Source: Roseobacter litoralis Och 149
Lineage (GTDB): Bacteria > Pseudomonadota > Alphaproteobacteria > Rhodobacterales > Rhodobacteraceae
DNA: 64,000 nucleotides
Direction: 5' to 3'
NCBI RefSeq assembly: GCF_000154785.2
Contig: NC_015730.1
Coordinates: forward strand, 682,001-746,000
Made by a program: the position numbers and the translations under genes. Positions within the stretch are counted from its first letter, which is position 1. Every line of letters begins with the position of its first letter. Shown here in pieces: positions 1 through 9,015 of the stretch. The notes beneath the pieces are model-generated. The model was given only the letters and a program-made list of their open reading frames with translations. It was not told the DNA's origin and did not search any database.

Positions 1-1
1 T

Positions 2-562
2 ATCTCGGCGCGCACGGATGATGGGGGACTTTTGGTCTCGCCAACCGGTACAAGTTTCGGGCGCCTTGATCCGGGTCGGTTAAGCCGCTTTGATGCAACG
101 GGAAAATTGATCGGTGGTGATGCGCCGACCAAGGAAATGCCCTTGCATTCAGCATTTTATGATACCCGCTCGACCGCAGGGGCGGTTGTGCACTTGCATT
201 GCTGTCACGCTGTCGCGCTTTCCATGATGCCGGACGCGGATGAAGACAATTTTCTGCCGCCGCTGACGCCCTATGCCATCATGAAGCTTGGCAAGGTCAG
301 GCTGCTGCCGTTCTTTCGGCCCGGTGATGCGGCAATGGGCAAGGCCGTGCGCAGTCTGGCGGGCAAACGCAGCGCGGTGATGTTGGCCAACCATGGCCCG
401 GTGGTGGCCGGAAAAGACGTGGAGGCGGCGTGCAACGCGATCGAAGAGCTTGAGGATACCGCACGGTTGGCGTTGATGACACGCGGGCTTCAGCCCCGGA
501 TGCTGAATGCGGCACAGATCACCGATATCGTGACGCACTTTGACGTAGATTGGGAGGAATGA
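2..562 (+). CDS. otnC: 3-oxo-tetronate 4-phosphate decarboxylase-like class II aldolase (5' end outside window)
   Basis: This is a class II aldolase/adducin family protein that is cut by the window start. The frame is open back to base 2, so the TTG at 32 is not the true start. Visible marks are the substrate loop SPTGTSFGRL, the motif GDAPTKEMPLHSAFY, the metal-binding HLHCCH and a third metal His in ANHGPVV. In the known Otn pathway this enzyme decarboxylates 3-oxo-tetronate 4-phosphate to dihydroxyacetone phosphate. The next gene, an OtnI-type isomerase, overlaps its stop codon, which supports OtnC over fuculose-phosphate aldolase. The kinase and dehydrogenase of the pathway are presumably upstream of the window. 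The family call is firm; the exact substrate is inferred from context. Confidence 0.85.
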   Translation: MSARTDDGGLLVSPTGTSFGRLDPGRLSRFDATGKLIGGDAPTKEMPLHSAFYDTRSTAGAVVHLHCCHAVALSMMPDADEDNFLPPLTPYAIMKLGKVRLLPFFRPGDAAMGKAVRSLAGKRSAVMLANHGPVVAGKDVEAACNAIEELEDTARLALMTRGLQPRMLNAAQITDIVTHFDVDWEE

Positions 563-1326
563 TGCAGTTTTCTGCGAACTTGGGCTTTCTTTGGACCGAC
601 CGTCCTCTGCCGGAGGCGATACATGCCGCAAAGGCAGCGGGCTTTGATGCGGTTGAATGCCATTGGCCCTACGCAGAAGCTGCACAAGACGTCGTTGCAG
701 CACTGAAAACGACCGGTCTGCCCATGCTCGGGCTCAATACGCTGCGCGGAAATCTGGATGCGGGCGAAAACGGATTATCCGCCTTGCCCGGTCGAGAGGT
801 GGAAGCACGCGCCGCCATTGATCAGGCGATCAGCTATGCGCAGGCGATCGGGGCGCAAAACGTGCATGTGATGGCGGGCTTTGCACAGGGTGTCATCGCT
901 GAAAACTGCTTTGTGGAGGCGTTGGAATACGCCTGTGAACAAGCGGGACCGCATGGCATCAATATTTTAATTGAACCGTTAAACCACTATGATGCGCCGG
1001 GGTATTTCCTGAGCACGACAACGCATGCGCAAGAGATTATCACCCGAGTTAGTGCATCAAACCTGAAGTTGATGTTTGACTGTTATCATGTCCAGCTGAT
1101 GGAGGGCGATCTGAGTAACAGACTTGCGCGCCTGATGCCGGTGATCGGGCATATCCAGTTCGCGCGTGTGCCGGATCGGGGTCCGCCCATTGGGGGCGAA
1201 GTCAACTACCCGCATATCTTTGGCGTGATCGAAGGGTTGGGGTGGAACAAACCCCTCGGGGCTGAGTATAAGTCAACGCAGCCAACGGATGATACGCTGG
1301 CGTGGATGCCGGACTTGCCAGACTGA
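562..1326 (+). CDS. otnI: 2-oxo-tetronate isomerase / hydroxypyruvate isomerase family
   Basis: A TIM-barrel isomerase of the Hyi/OtnI family, about 255 residues, which is the usual length. It opens with MQFSANLGFLWTDRPLPEAI, the family's first strand, and has IEPLNHYDAPGYFL and FDCYHVQLMEGDL, which carry conserved acidic and His metal ligands. It would interconvert 2-oxo- and 3-oxo-tetronate before phosphorylation and cleavage by the otnK/otnC products. The start at 562 is chosen because GGAGG lies at 553-557; a second in-frame ATG sits at 559. The start overlaps the otnC stop, so the two are translationally coupled. Hydroxypyruvate isomerase is the alternative function, but the otnC neighbour makes OtnI more likely. 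Confidence 0.85.
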   Translation: MQFSANLGFLWTDRPLPEAIHAAKAAGFDAVECHWPYAEAAQDVVAALKTTGLPMLGLNTLRGNLDAGENGLSALPGREVEARAAIDQAISYAQAIGAQNVHVMAGFAQGVIAENCFVEALEYACEQAGPHGINILIEPLNHYDAPGYFLSTTTHAQEIITRVSASNLKLMFDCYHVQLMEGDLSNRLARLMPVIGHIQFARVPDRGPPIGGEVNYPHIFGVIEGLGWNKPLGAEYKSTQPTDDTLAWMPDLPD

Positions 1327-1532
1327 GGGTCATGCGATCACGTCAGTAAAGCGGCCCCTGATGCCCTGACAGCGCGATCACCAGTCAAATCTGATATGCT
1401 CAAGCCCCCTGCTACGGACCCCACAGGAACCAATCAAGCGGGATGAACGGCAAATAAATGCCTGACCTGATTTGCGCGCCAGCAAATACTTTGGTCTCAG
1501 GCTGGCTTCCTGATCATTCATCCTGATAAGAT

Positions 1533-2546
1533 ATGCTCATGTCACAAAAGAACAAAATAACCATCGGCTTCTTGATTTTCCCGGGCTTCCCCATGGCCTG
1601 CCTGACCTCAATGATTGAACCGTTGCGCGCGGCGAATGAGATCGCGGAGGTGGATGCCTTCGACTGGGTAATTTTGTCCGAGGACGGGAATACGGTGACA
1701 TCCAGCGCGCAGGTTGTTTTTCAGGCCGATGCGGGGCTGCATGATGTGCATGACATTGATCAGCTGTACCTGATGGCGGCCCCTGCCAGCTCTTTTGCGG
1801 ACCCCTCCAGGTCTGATGCTCAGTTGCGCAAACTGGAACGCCATGGCGTGACCTTGGGGGCGGTCAGTGGTGGGGTTTTCCCACTGGCCAGAGCGGGTTT
1901 GTTGCAGGGTTTTCGCACATCGGTTCACTGGTGTTACGCCGCGGCCTTCGCCCAAGAGTTCCCGCGCATTTCTGCCACAAACGAAGTGATTTCCATTGAC
2001 CGTCGCCGCATCACGGTGTCAGGCGCCGCCGCTGGCTTTGATCTTGCGCTGCATCTCGTGGCAGAGCAGCTGGGGCAGGGCGTTTCCACCGAAGTTGCCT
2101 GCTGGTTTCAACATGCGCTTGTGCGCGGTCAAGGCGTCGATCAGAGGGTGCCGACGGTGCGCGCGGAAAGCACGGATGATATGCTGCCCACAGTCGTCAG
2201 GGAATCCATCGAGTTGTTCAGCAGCCATATCGAGGACCCGGTGAAAGTCGCCGATGTGGCAGATATCGTCGGCGTTTCTGCGCGGCAGCTTGAGCGCATG
2301 TTTCGCAAAGCCACAGGCCACAGTCCATTGCAGTATTACCGCATGATGCGGATGAACGCCGCGCGTCAACTCGTGCGCTATTCCAACGATAATATGACGG
2401 CGATTGCCCTGGCGGTGGGCTATGCATCTGCCACGCCCATGATCCAGAACTACAAGGAGGTCTTTGGGCTTCACCCGGCAGAGGATCGCGAAAAGGTAAA
2501 TCTGTTCAGGGTTCGCAAGAACCTCGCAGTGCCCGTGGTGTCCTAA
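1533..2546 (+). CDS. GlxA-family transcriptional regulator (DJ-1/PfpI-like plus AraC HTH)
   Basis: The protein is 337 residues. The N-terminal half (about 10-190) is a DJ-1/PfpI-like amidotransferase fold (IGFLIFPGFPMACLTSMIEP, then GAVSGGVFPLARAGLL with no nucleophilic Cys at the elbow). The C-terminal third (about 225-325) is an AraC-type double helix-turn-helix with DIVGVSARQLERMFRKATG and AVGYASATPMIQNYKEVFG. This architecture is that of GbdR/GlxA-type regulators, and GbdR-like members control glycine betaine and sarcosine catabolism in pseudomonads. The gene runs tail-to-tail into soxG with a 4-base overlap, so regulation of the neighbouring sarcosine oxidase operon is a reasonable inference. 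A second in-frame ATG at 1539 is an alternative start; neither has a strong ribosome binding site. Confidence 0.85.
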   Translation: MLMSQKNKITIGFLIFPGFPMACLTSMIEPLRAANEIAEVDAFDWVILSEDGNTVTSSAQVVFQADAGLHDVHDIDQLYLMAAPASSFADPSRSDAQLRKLERHGVTLGAVSGGVFPLARAGLLQGFRTSVHWCYAAAFAQEFPRISATNEVISIDRRRITVSGAAAGFDLALHLVAEQLGQGVSTEVACWFQHALVRGQGVDQRVPTVRAESTDDMLPTVVRESIELFSSHIEDPVKVADVADIVGVSARQLERMFRKATGHSPLQYYRMMRMNAARQLVRYSNDNMTAIALAVGYASATPMIQNYKEVFGLHPAEDREKVNLFRVRKNLAVPVVS

Positions 2547-3109
2547 AGAACAGCCCGCGCTACGGTCATCAGGGCATGATGCAACGTGCCAGCGGACGAA
2601 CGCGGCCCCAGCACCTGAAAGCCTTGCGCCTCAGCGTGGCAGTTCAAAAAGCAACCGATGTGATGTATCGTCGTGCGCTGACCATCGCCTGCCACCATCC
2701 GTCTGGCCGGGGCGGGGCATAAGCGCTCGAACAGGTCGACAACACCGGCGCCTGTGACATCGAAAACAACCCATCCGTCCGTTTGTTCAGTGACGGAGGC
2801 CGCATCTTGCAGCGACGCCTTGAGGTCATCGGCCAGTAATTCATGCGTCTCGAACGGTGCAGACACCATCCATTGATCGGGTCCGGTCCAGAAAGCGGCA
2901 AAAGGCTCGCCGATAACAGCTCTGGCAGGGCCGGGCGCGGTTGCTCCGATATAGGTACTGAGCGCGTCGGCGCAGCGTTCCTCCTGCCCATGGCGCGCTG
3001 AAACAGATGCCAGCGCAAGGCCGAAGTTCTCCGAAATCCGGATCGTGCCGATCTCATCGGCGCGTGGCGCAGACGCTCCCAAGGCGGATGTTGGTGATAG
3101 ATTATGCAC
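2543..3109 (-). CDS. soxG: Sarcosine oxidase gamma subunit
   Basis: The 188-residue protein matches SoxG: the region FGLALASVSARHGQEERCAD followed by AAFWTGPDQWMVSAP is the GcvT/YgfZ-like fold of the gamma subunit. In heterotetrameric sarcosine oxidase this small subunit is structural and packs against the folate-binding part of alpha. It is the last gene of the soxB-D-A-G operon. Its start overlaps the end of soxA by 8 bases, and its stop overlaps the stop of the convergent GlxA-type regulator by 4 bases, leaving no room for a terminator between them. Confidence 0.88.
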   Translation of the reverse strand: MHNLSPTSALGASAPRADEIGTIRISENFGLALASVSARHGQEERCADALSTYIGATAPGPARAVIGEPFAAFWTGPDQWMVSAPFETHELLADDLKASLQDAASVTEQTDGWVVFDVTGAGVVDLFERLCPAPARRMVAGDGQRTTIHHIGCFLNCHAEAQGFQVLGPRSSAGTLHHALMTVARAVL

Positions 3110-6047
3110 GCAGGCGTTCTCCGTCCGGGTCTATGAAATGGGCGCTGACGATCTCGACTTGTGTTTCATACTCTGTCAGCGGGCTGACCAGCCGCATGAC
3201 TTCACCGATGCGCGCATCGCCGTTCTTTACAAAGGCCAATGCGATATGGTGGCCAAGGTTTGGTGAATAGCAGGCCGACGTGACATAGCCCTGACTGTGG
3301 GCCGCGTCCACCGGACCAGAAGCCGCCATCAGATGTGCGCCTGCCGGGGTTTCCCTGTCGGCGTTGACGGGTTTGATCCCGACCTGCCGAAACGCATCCG
3401 GCTCGTTCAGGCCCTCGCGTCGCGACAGAACCGCACCGATGCTGTCTTTTGCCTGACTGACCATCCGCCCCAGACCGAGGTTCAGCGCCGTGGTGGTACC
3501 GTTCAGTTCGTTCCCCGCAGCGTGGCCCTTTTCGATCCGCATCACGCTGAGCGCTTCGGTGCCGTAGGGGGTGATGTCATATTCTGCGCCCACCTGCATA
3601 AGGCGTCGCATCAACGCATCGCCATAGCGGGTCGGCACGGCGATTTCATAGGCGAGTTCCCCACTGAAGGAGATACGAAAGAGCCGTGCGCGCAGCCCAC
3701 CGCAGACCGTGATGTTGCCACAGCCCATGAAGGGAAAGGCTTCGTTGCTCAGGTCATAGTCCGCATCAACGATGCGTTGCAAAACCGCACGGGAATTTGG
3801 ACCGGCAACGGCGAACTGTGCCCAGCTTTCGGTGGTGGAAATCAGTTGCACATCCAGACCAGGGAACAGACACTGATGCACGAATTCCATGTGCCGATAG
3901 ACGTTTACCGCGTTCGCGGTTGTGGTTGTCACCACGAAATGGTCTTCGGCAAGGCGCCCGGCGGTGCCGTCATCCATGGCGATGCCATCCTCGCGCAGCA
4001 TCAAGCCATAGCGCGTTTTGCCCACTGCCAATTTGGCAAAGCCATTGCAGTAAACCTTGTTGAGAAAGGTCGCAGCATCACTGCCCTGCACATCCACCTT
4101 GCCCAGCGTCGTGACATCGCACACCCCGACCGACCGGCGCGTTGCCAGCACTTCACGATCAACACTTTCGCGCCAATGTGTTTCATGCGGCAACGGAAAC
4201 CACTGTGCGCGCAGCCAGTTTCCCACCTCGACAAAAACCGCACCGCGCTCTTTGGCCCATTCGTGGCTCGGTGTTTTGCGGACCGGCTTGAAATCTTTGC
4301 CAACCGAGCGACCTGCAAGTGCACCCAGAGCCACGGGTGTGTAAGGCGGGCGGAACATCGTTGTCCCCACTTCGGGGATCGATTTTCCGGCCATTTCGGC
4401 CATGATCGCCAACCCGCCCATATTCGAGGTTTTGCCCTGATCCGTTGCCATGCCAAGCGTGGTGTAGCGCTTGAGGTGCTCAACGGAGCGAAACCCTTCC
4501 TGATGGCTCAGCTTGACATCCTTGACGGTAACGTCGTTCTGCTGATCGAGCCAGGCGCGGCTTGCGCCCTCTACGTACCAAAATGGCGTCACGGACACCT
4601 CAGCATCCTCGGCCTTTGGCAGTTTGGGCAACCGGCCTTTCAGACCCAACGCTGCCTTTGCCGCCTGCGCGCCCCCGCGCAATGCGCCCATGGTCGACAG
4701 ATCACCGCGGGCGGCACCTGCGACTGTCATGCCGGGGGGCAGGGACGCGCCCGGTACAAATGCGGCAAGCTTTTCATTCCATACCGGGCGGCCACCGTGA
4801 TGACAGGTCATATGCACATTGGGGTTCCAGCCGCCTGACACGGCCAAGGCACCACATTCAATGACGCGCGGGCTGCCGTCGGGCATTTGCACGTCGATAA
4901 AGGTGAGGCCAAGGCGACCTCTGGTATCGACGACCTGCGCCCCGGCGATTACTTCGAAATCGGTGCTCAGGGGGGCCGTTTCGCGTGTGTCGATAACTGC
5001 AGCGACCTTGATACCTTTGCCTGTCAGGTCGCGAGCGGTCTGATGCCCCTCGTCCGAATTAGTGAACACAGCAATCCGATGCGCCGGCGCGGCCCCGAAG
5101 CGGTTCACATAGCTACGCACGGCGGAGCCCAGCATGATGCCGGGTCGGTCGTTGTTGTCAAAGGCAATCGGGCGTTCGGTTGCGCCACCGCAGAGGATCG
5201 CGTTTTGCGTGTAAATGCGCCACAGAACCTGACGCGCCTTACCCGCTTGGGGTGTCCGCAGATGATCGCTGACCCGTTCAACTGCGCCGTAAATTCCGTG
5301 GTCAAATGCGCCAAGGATCGTTGTGCGGGGCATCAACCGCACATTTGGCAGACTCGCAAGCTCTGACAGCGTGGTCAAGGCCCAGTCACTGCCGGTTTGA
5401 TCATCGACGCTGAGAACTTCGCTGTTCAAGCGCCCGCCCATGCGGAAATCTTCATCGGCAAGGATCACATCCGCACCGGATCGACCAGCGGTCAGGGCCG
5501 CCATCAACCCCGAGGGTCCCGCACCAATGATCAGAAGGTCACAATGCAGGAACCCTTTATCGTAATCGTCGGGGTCTGCCTTTAGGGACAAAGACCCAAG
5601 ACCAGCGGCCTGTCGGATGATCGGCTCGTAGAGCTTTTCCCAAAAGGCGGCGGGCCACATGAAAGTCTTGTAATAAAACCCGGCTGTCAGAAAGTTTGAC
5701 AGGCGATCGTTGATGGCCAGCAGATCAAAGCGCAGCGATCCAAGGCGGTTTTGGCTTTTCGCCCACAACCCGTCGTAAAGCTCGGTTGTGGTGGCGCGCG
5801 TGTTGGGTTCCTGACGTGCGCCGCCGCGCAGTTCCACCAGCGCGTTTGGTTCCTCGGACCCTGCGGTCAGCGGGCCGCGCGGACGGTGATATTTAAACGA
5901 CCGGCCCATAAGCCGCACATTGTTTGCTAGTAATGCGGAAGCCAGCGTATCGCCGGGGTGCCCTGTGTATTGGGTGCCGTCGAAATTGAATTTCAGTATT
6001 TGGGTGCGGTCAATCTGGCCGCCGCCGACCCTGTTGATTTGGCTCAT
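3102..6047 (-). CDS. soxA: Sarcosine oxidase alpha subunit
   Basis: A 981-residue protein of normal length for SoxA. The N-terminal 2Fe-2S-like domain without cluster cysteines (about 15-90, FDGTQYTGHPGDTLASALL) is followed by an NAD/FAD Rossmann domain starting with LLIIGAGPSGLMAA near residue 172. The C-terminal third (about 600-960) is a GcvT-like aminomethyltransferase domain for folate binding. The complex oxidatively demethylates sarcosine (or a related N-methyl amine) to glycine and passes the C1 unit to tetrahydrofolate. It overlaps soxD by 4 bases and soxG by 8. The family assignment is firm; the substrate could differ, because the delta subunit in this operon is atypical. Confidence 0.93.
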   Translation of the reverse strand: MSQINRVGGGQIDRTQILKFNFDGTQYTGHPGDTLASALLANNVRLMGRSFKYHRPRGPLTAGSEEPNALVELRGGARQEPNTRATTTELYDGLWAKSQNRLGSLRFDLLAINDRLSNFLTAGFYYKTFMWPAAFWEKLYEPIIRQAAGLGSLSLKADPDDYDKGFLHCDLLIIGAGPSGLMAALTAGRSGADVILADEDFRMGGRLNSEVLSVDDQTGSDWALTTLSELASLPNVRLMPRTTILGAFDHGIYGAVERVSDHLRTPQAGKARQVLWRIYTQNAILCGGATERPIAFDNNDRPGIMLGSAVRSYVNRFGAAPAHRIAVFTNSDEGHQTARDLTGKGIKVAAVIDTRETAPLSTDFEVIAGAQVVDTRGRLGLTFIDVQMPDGSPRVIECGALAVSGGWNPNVHMTCHHGGRPVWNEKLAAFVPGASLPPGMTVAGAARGDLSTMGALRGGAQAAKAALGLKGRLPKLPKAEDAEVSVTPFWYVEGASRAWLDQQNDVTVKDVKLSHQEGFRSVEHLKRYTTLGMATDQGKTSNMGGLAIMAEMAGKSIPEVGTTMFRPPYTPVALGALAGRSVGKDFKPVRKTPSHEWAKERGAVFVEVGNWLRAQWFPLPHETHWRESVDREVLATRRSVGVCDVTTLGKVDVQGSDAATFLNKVYCNGFAKLAVGKTRYGLMLREDGIAMDDGTAGRLAEDHFVVTTTTANAVNVYRHMEFVHQCLFPGLDVQLISTTESWAQFAVAGPNSRAVLQRIVDADYDLSNEAFPFMGCGNITVCGGLRARLFRISFSGELAYEIAVPTRYGDALMRRLMQVGAEYDITPYGTEALSVMRIEKGHAAGNELNGTTTALNLGLGRMVSQAKDSIGAVLSRREGLNEPDAFRQVGIKPVNADRETPAGAHLMAASGPVDAAHSQGYVTSACYSPNLGHHIALAFVKNGDARIGEVMRLVSPLTEYETQVEIVSAHFIDPDGERLRA

Positions 6048-6331
6048 ATGCTGCGCCCCCGCGCGCGCGCGACGTCGCGCGCCATCTCAACTGACGTTAT
6101 CTCATGGGTAATGGTATTGCGGGTCACGACCAGCCAGGACCGATCGCCCCCCTCATGAAACCAAAGCTCGCGCAAGAGCCCCGCGGGGTTTTCACGAATG
6201 TATTGATATTCGTAGAAATCCTGCGCTGCGGTGTCCGCCTGTGGATCGGGCCGGTCGATCAACGATGCGTCCCCAAGATAGGTGAATTCGGAGCTGTCGC
6301 GCGGGCCAAGAAGGGGGTGATTAATGATCAT
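6044..6331 (-). CDS. soxD: Sarcosine oxidase delta subunit, variant without zinc cysteines
   Basis: The 95-residue product sits exactly where SoxD belongs and keeps the delta-subunit framework (EFTYLGDASL, then YQYIRENPAG and a Trp-His region, WFHEGGDRSWLVV). In characterised heterotetrameric enzymes the delta subunit binds zinc through an N-terminal Cys-x-x-Cys and a later His/Cys pair. Here the N-terminus reads MIINHPLLGP and the later site reads HEGGD, and the protein contains no cysteine at all. It is therefore a zinc-free variant, either a divergent paralogue or one for a different N-methyl substrate. It shares one base with the soxB stop and four with the soxA start. Confidence 0.85.
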   Translation of the reverse strand: MIINHPLLGPRDSSEFTYLGDASLIDRPDPQADTAAQDFYEYQYIRENPAGLLRELWFHEGGDRSWLVVTRNTITHEITSVEMARDVARARGRSI

Positions 6332-7581
6332 CAGTGCAAATTGGGCTGTGCGCCCATCCCTTTCTCATCAATCATGCGCCCTTTTTCGAACCGGTCAAAG
6401 CGGAAGGCCGTTGCGGTCGGATGCGGCGCGTCCTTGGCCAGCAGATGGGCAAAGCAGAAACCGGATGCAGGCGTTGCCTTGAAGCCCCCGTAACACCACC
6501 CGCCATTGAAATAGAGCCCGTCGATGTGCGTCCGGTCTATGATCGGAGAGCCATCCATCGACATATCCATGATCCCGCCCCACATGCGCAAAAGCCGCGC
6601 GCGGCCCATCATCGGGAAAATCGCCATGCCACCCTCGCAGACGTCTTCGAGTACGGGAAGATTGCCGCGCTGCGCATAGGAATTATACCCGTCCAGATCG
6701 CCGCCAAAGACCAAACCACCCTTGTCGGACTGGCTGCAATAAAAATGCCCTGCACCGAATGTGATGACACCCGGCAAGACGGGTTTCAGACCTTCGCTGA
6801 CAAAGGCCTGCAAGACGTGGCTTTCCATGGGCAGGCGCATGTCGACTTTGGACATCAATCGCCCCGAAGATCCGGCAACCGCGCAGCCGATCTTGCCCGC
6901 GCCGACAAAGCCGCGCGAGGTTTCGACACCGGTACAGCAGCCGTTTTCAACGCGAAAACCCGTCACTTCACAGTTCTGGATGATGTCGACGCCTCGGCTG
7001 TCGGCGCCGCGCGCGTACCCCCAGGCCACGGCGTCGTGTCGCACCGTGCCGCCCCTGTGTTGGGCCAGACCACCCTTGATCGGGAAGCGCGCGTTTTCGA
7101 AATTGAGGAAGGGATAGCGTGCCCTGATCTCATCAACGCTTAAAAGATCAGCATCGATTCCGTTCAACCGCATGGCATTGCCGCGTCGGATAAAGGCATC
7201 CCGCTGCGCATCCGTATGAATCAGGTTCAATATCCCGCGCTGGCTGACCATCGCGTTATAATTGAAATCCTGCTCCAGCCCTTCCCAGAGCTTGAGCGCG
7301 AATTCGTAGAAGGGCGCGTTGCCATCCAGCAGATAGTTTGATCGCACAATCGTGGTATTGCGCCCGACGTTGCCGCCACCAATCCATCCCTTCTCAAGAA
7401 CGGCGATCTTTTTATGCCCGAATTCCTTCGCAAGATAATAGGCGGTGGCAAGACCATGCCCGCCGCCGCCAATGATGACGATGTCATATTGGCTTTTGGG
7501 TTCAGGGTCGCGCCACGCAGGCGCCCAGCCTTTGTGCCCTGTCAGCGCTTCTTTGATGACCTGAAAACCTGAATATCGCAT
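6331..7581 (-). CDS. soxB: Sarcosine oxidase beta subunit (FAD-dependent amine oxidase)
   Basis: This 416-residue protein is a DAO-family flavoenzyme. The dinucleotide-binding motif IVIIGGGGHGLATAYYLA lies at 34-51, followed by EKGWIGGGNVGRNTTIVRSN, a signature of SoxB. The beta subunit holds the substrate site with non-covalent FAD and, in characterised enzymes, covalent FMN on a His; His182 in the segment GGTVRHDAVAWG is the likely attachment residue by family comparison. It is the first gene of the operon. An AGAGGAT ribosome binding site precedes the ATG, and the 171-base gap to the divergent aconitase X gene must hold the promoter. Confidence 0.93.
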   Translation of the reverse strand: MRYSGFQVIKEALTGHKGWAPAWRDPEPKSQYDIVIIGGGGHGLATAYYLAKEFGHKKIAVLEKGWIGGGNVGRNTTIVRSNYLLDGNAPFYEFALKLWEGLEQDFNYNAMVSQRGILNLIHTDAQRDAFIRRGNAMRLNGIDADLLSVDEIRARYPFLNFENARFPIKGGLAQHRGGTVRHDAVAWGYARGADSRGVDIIQNCEVTGFRVENGCCTGVETSRGFVGAGKIGCAVAGSSGRLMSKVDMRLPMESHVLQAFVSEGLKPVLPGVITFGAGHFYCSQSDKGGLVFGGDLDGYNSYAQRGNLPVLEDVCEGGMAIFPMMGRARLLRMWGGIMDMSMDGSPIIDRTHIDGLYFNGGWCYGGFKATPASGFCFAHLLAKDAPHPTATAFRFDRFEKGRMIDEKGMGAQPNLH

Positions 7582-7752
7582 TGGCTATCCTCTTGATCCG
7601 AAAATGGCAGGGTTTTTGCACCTTGCCAGTCTGAAACCGGACATGCTTATCCTCAAATACGACGCGCATCACGTGCTGCGATGATATGTGTTGGCGCAAG
7701 ACTTGTACCGGCCCGGTTTCAGCCGCAGTATCGCAGCCGAAGCGGAGGTGGC

Positions 7753-9015
7753 ATGTTGGCGAGCATCCAGTTGACTGAGGACGAAGCGGCGGTGCTTGAC
7801 GGGCAGACCGGATCGCAAGGTCATCGTATGGCATTGCAAATTGTGCTGGAGGCCGCGCAAATTCTGGGAGCTGACCGGCTGGTGCCGATCCATTTTGCTC
7901 ATATTGACGGGTGTCTTTATCATGGCGCGTCCGGGACCCTTTTTTGCGAGCGGTTGGTTGAGCTTGGCGCACAAACTGCTGTGCCTGCGACGACCAATGT
8001 GGGTGCTTTGAACCTCTTGAAACCCGCGCAATCCCGCCTGTCCGGCGAGGCGCGGAAAATGGCGTTTCGGTTAATGGTTGCGCACGAACGGTTGGGCTGC
8101 ATTCCCAGCTGGACCTGCGCGCCCTATCAGGCGGGTGCGCGCCCGGCTTTTGGCACGCAGGTCGCATGGGGGGAATCCAACGCGGTGGCTTTTTGCAACA
8201 GTGTTTTGGGCGCGCGCACCAATCGTTATGGTGACTTTCTGGACATTGCCTGCGCAATTGCGGGCCGCGCGCCTTATTATGGGCTGCACCTTGCTGAAAA
8301 CCGACATGCGACCCTCTTGCTCGACCTGGCTGACATCCCTGCGGAATGGCAGCAGGATGAGGTTTTCTTTCCGGTCCTTGGCGCGTTGATCGGTCGTCTG
8401 GCAGGCGCGCGCGTTTGCGCCGTTAAGGGTATCGTCGGCACCCCGGGTGAGGATCAGCTCAAGGCATTATTCGCGGGTGCTGCGTCAACCGGGGCGGTGG
8501 GGCTTGTCCATCTGATTGGCATCACGCCTGAGGCCCCTGATCAGGCAACCGCATTCGGGGGCACCAAAGCCCGTGAAGTTATCGCGATCACACCGCGCAT
8601 GATGATCGCTGCCAAACAGGATTTGAGCCATGCGGATAGCGGTCGCATTGATGCGGTGGCCTTGGGCAGTCCCCATTTTTCATCCGATGAATGTCGCTCG
8701 CTGCTCGAGATGGCGGGTGGCATACCGTTCAAAGTGCCGGTCTATGTTTGCCTCGGCCGCCACAGTATGACCGATCTGGAAAAGGACCGCACAGCGCAGG
8801 CGCTTGAGGCTTTGGGCGTTGTGTTTGTTCTGGACACCTGCGTGGTTGTGACGCCAATTCTGCCTGATCGCCCCGGTGTTTTGATGACCAACTCCGCCAA
8901 ATTTGCCCATTATGCCAAAGGAAATACTGGCTATGACCCGGTCTTCGGAAGCCTGAAAAACTGTGTCGCAAGTGCCCGCGCAGGCCGGGTCATCTGCTCT
9001 GGGGGGGCTTGGTGA
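7753..9015 (+). CDS. Aconitase X catalytic (large) subunit, probable cis-3-hydroxyproline dehydratase
   Basis: The protein is about 420 residues and matches the AcnX large subunit: LTEDEAAVLDGQTG at the N-terminus, then HIDGCLYHGASGT, VPATTNVGAL, CIPSWTCAPYQAG and WGESNAVAFCNSVLGARTNRYGD, which carry the cysteine and polar residues around the Fe-S site. Bacterial two-subunit AcnX enzymes are known as cis-3-hydroxy-L-proline dehydratases; archaeal relatives act on mevalonate phosphate. The start at 7753 is chosen over 7681 because a GGAGG lies at 7744-7748. The small subunit follows with an overlapping stop/start. No proline racemase or pyrroline-carboxylate reductase is next to it, so the pathway partner genes are elsewhere. 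Confidence 0.85.
   Translation: MLASIQLTEDEAAVLDGQTGSQGHRMALQIVLEAAQILGADRLVPIHFAHIDGCLYHGASGTLFCERLVELGAQTAVPATTNVGALNLLKPAQSRLSGEARKMAFRLMVAHERLGCIPSWTCAPYQAGARPAFGTQVAWGESNAVAFCNSVLGARTNRYGDFLDIACAIAGRAPYYGLHLAENRHATLLLDLADIPAEWQQDEVFFPVLGALIGRLAGARVCAVKGIVGTPGEDQLKALFAGAASTGAVGLVHLIGITPEAPDQATAFGGTKAREVIAITPRMMIAAKQDLSHADSGRIDAVALGSPHFSSDECRSLLEMAGGIPFKVPVYVCLGRHSMTDLEKDRTAQALEALGVVFVLDTCVVVTPILPDRPGVLMTNSAKFAHYAKGNTGYDPVFGSLKNCVASARAGRVICSGGAW

Noticed and set aside
3297..4838. A 513-residue open frame on the plus strand opposite soxA
   Set aside because: It is the antisense shadow of the high-GC soxA gene; residues show no family features and no ribosome binding site.
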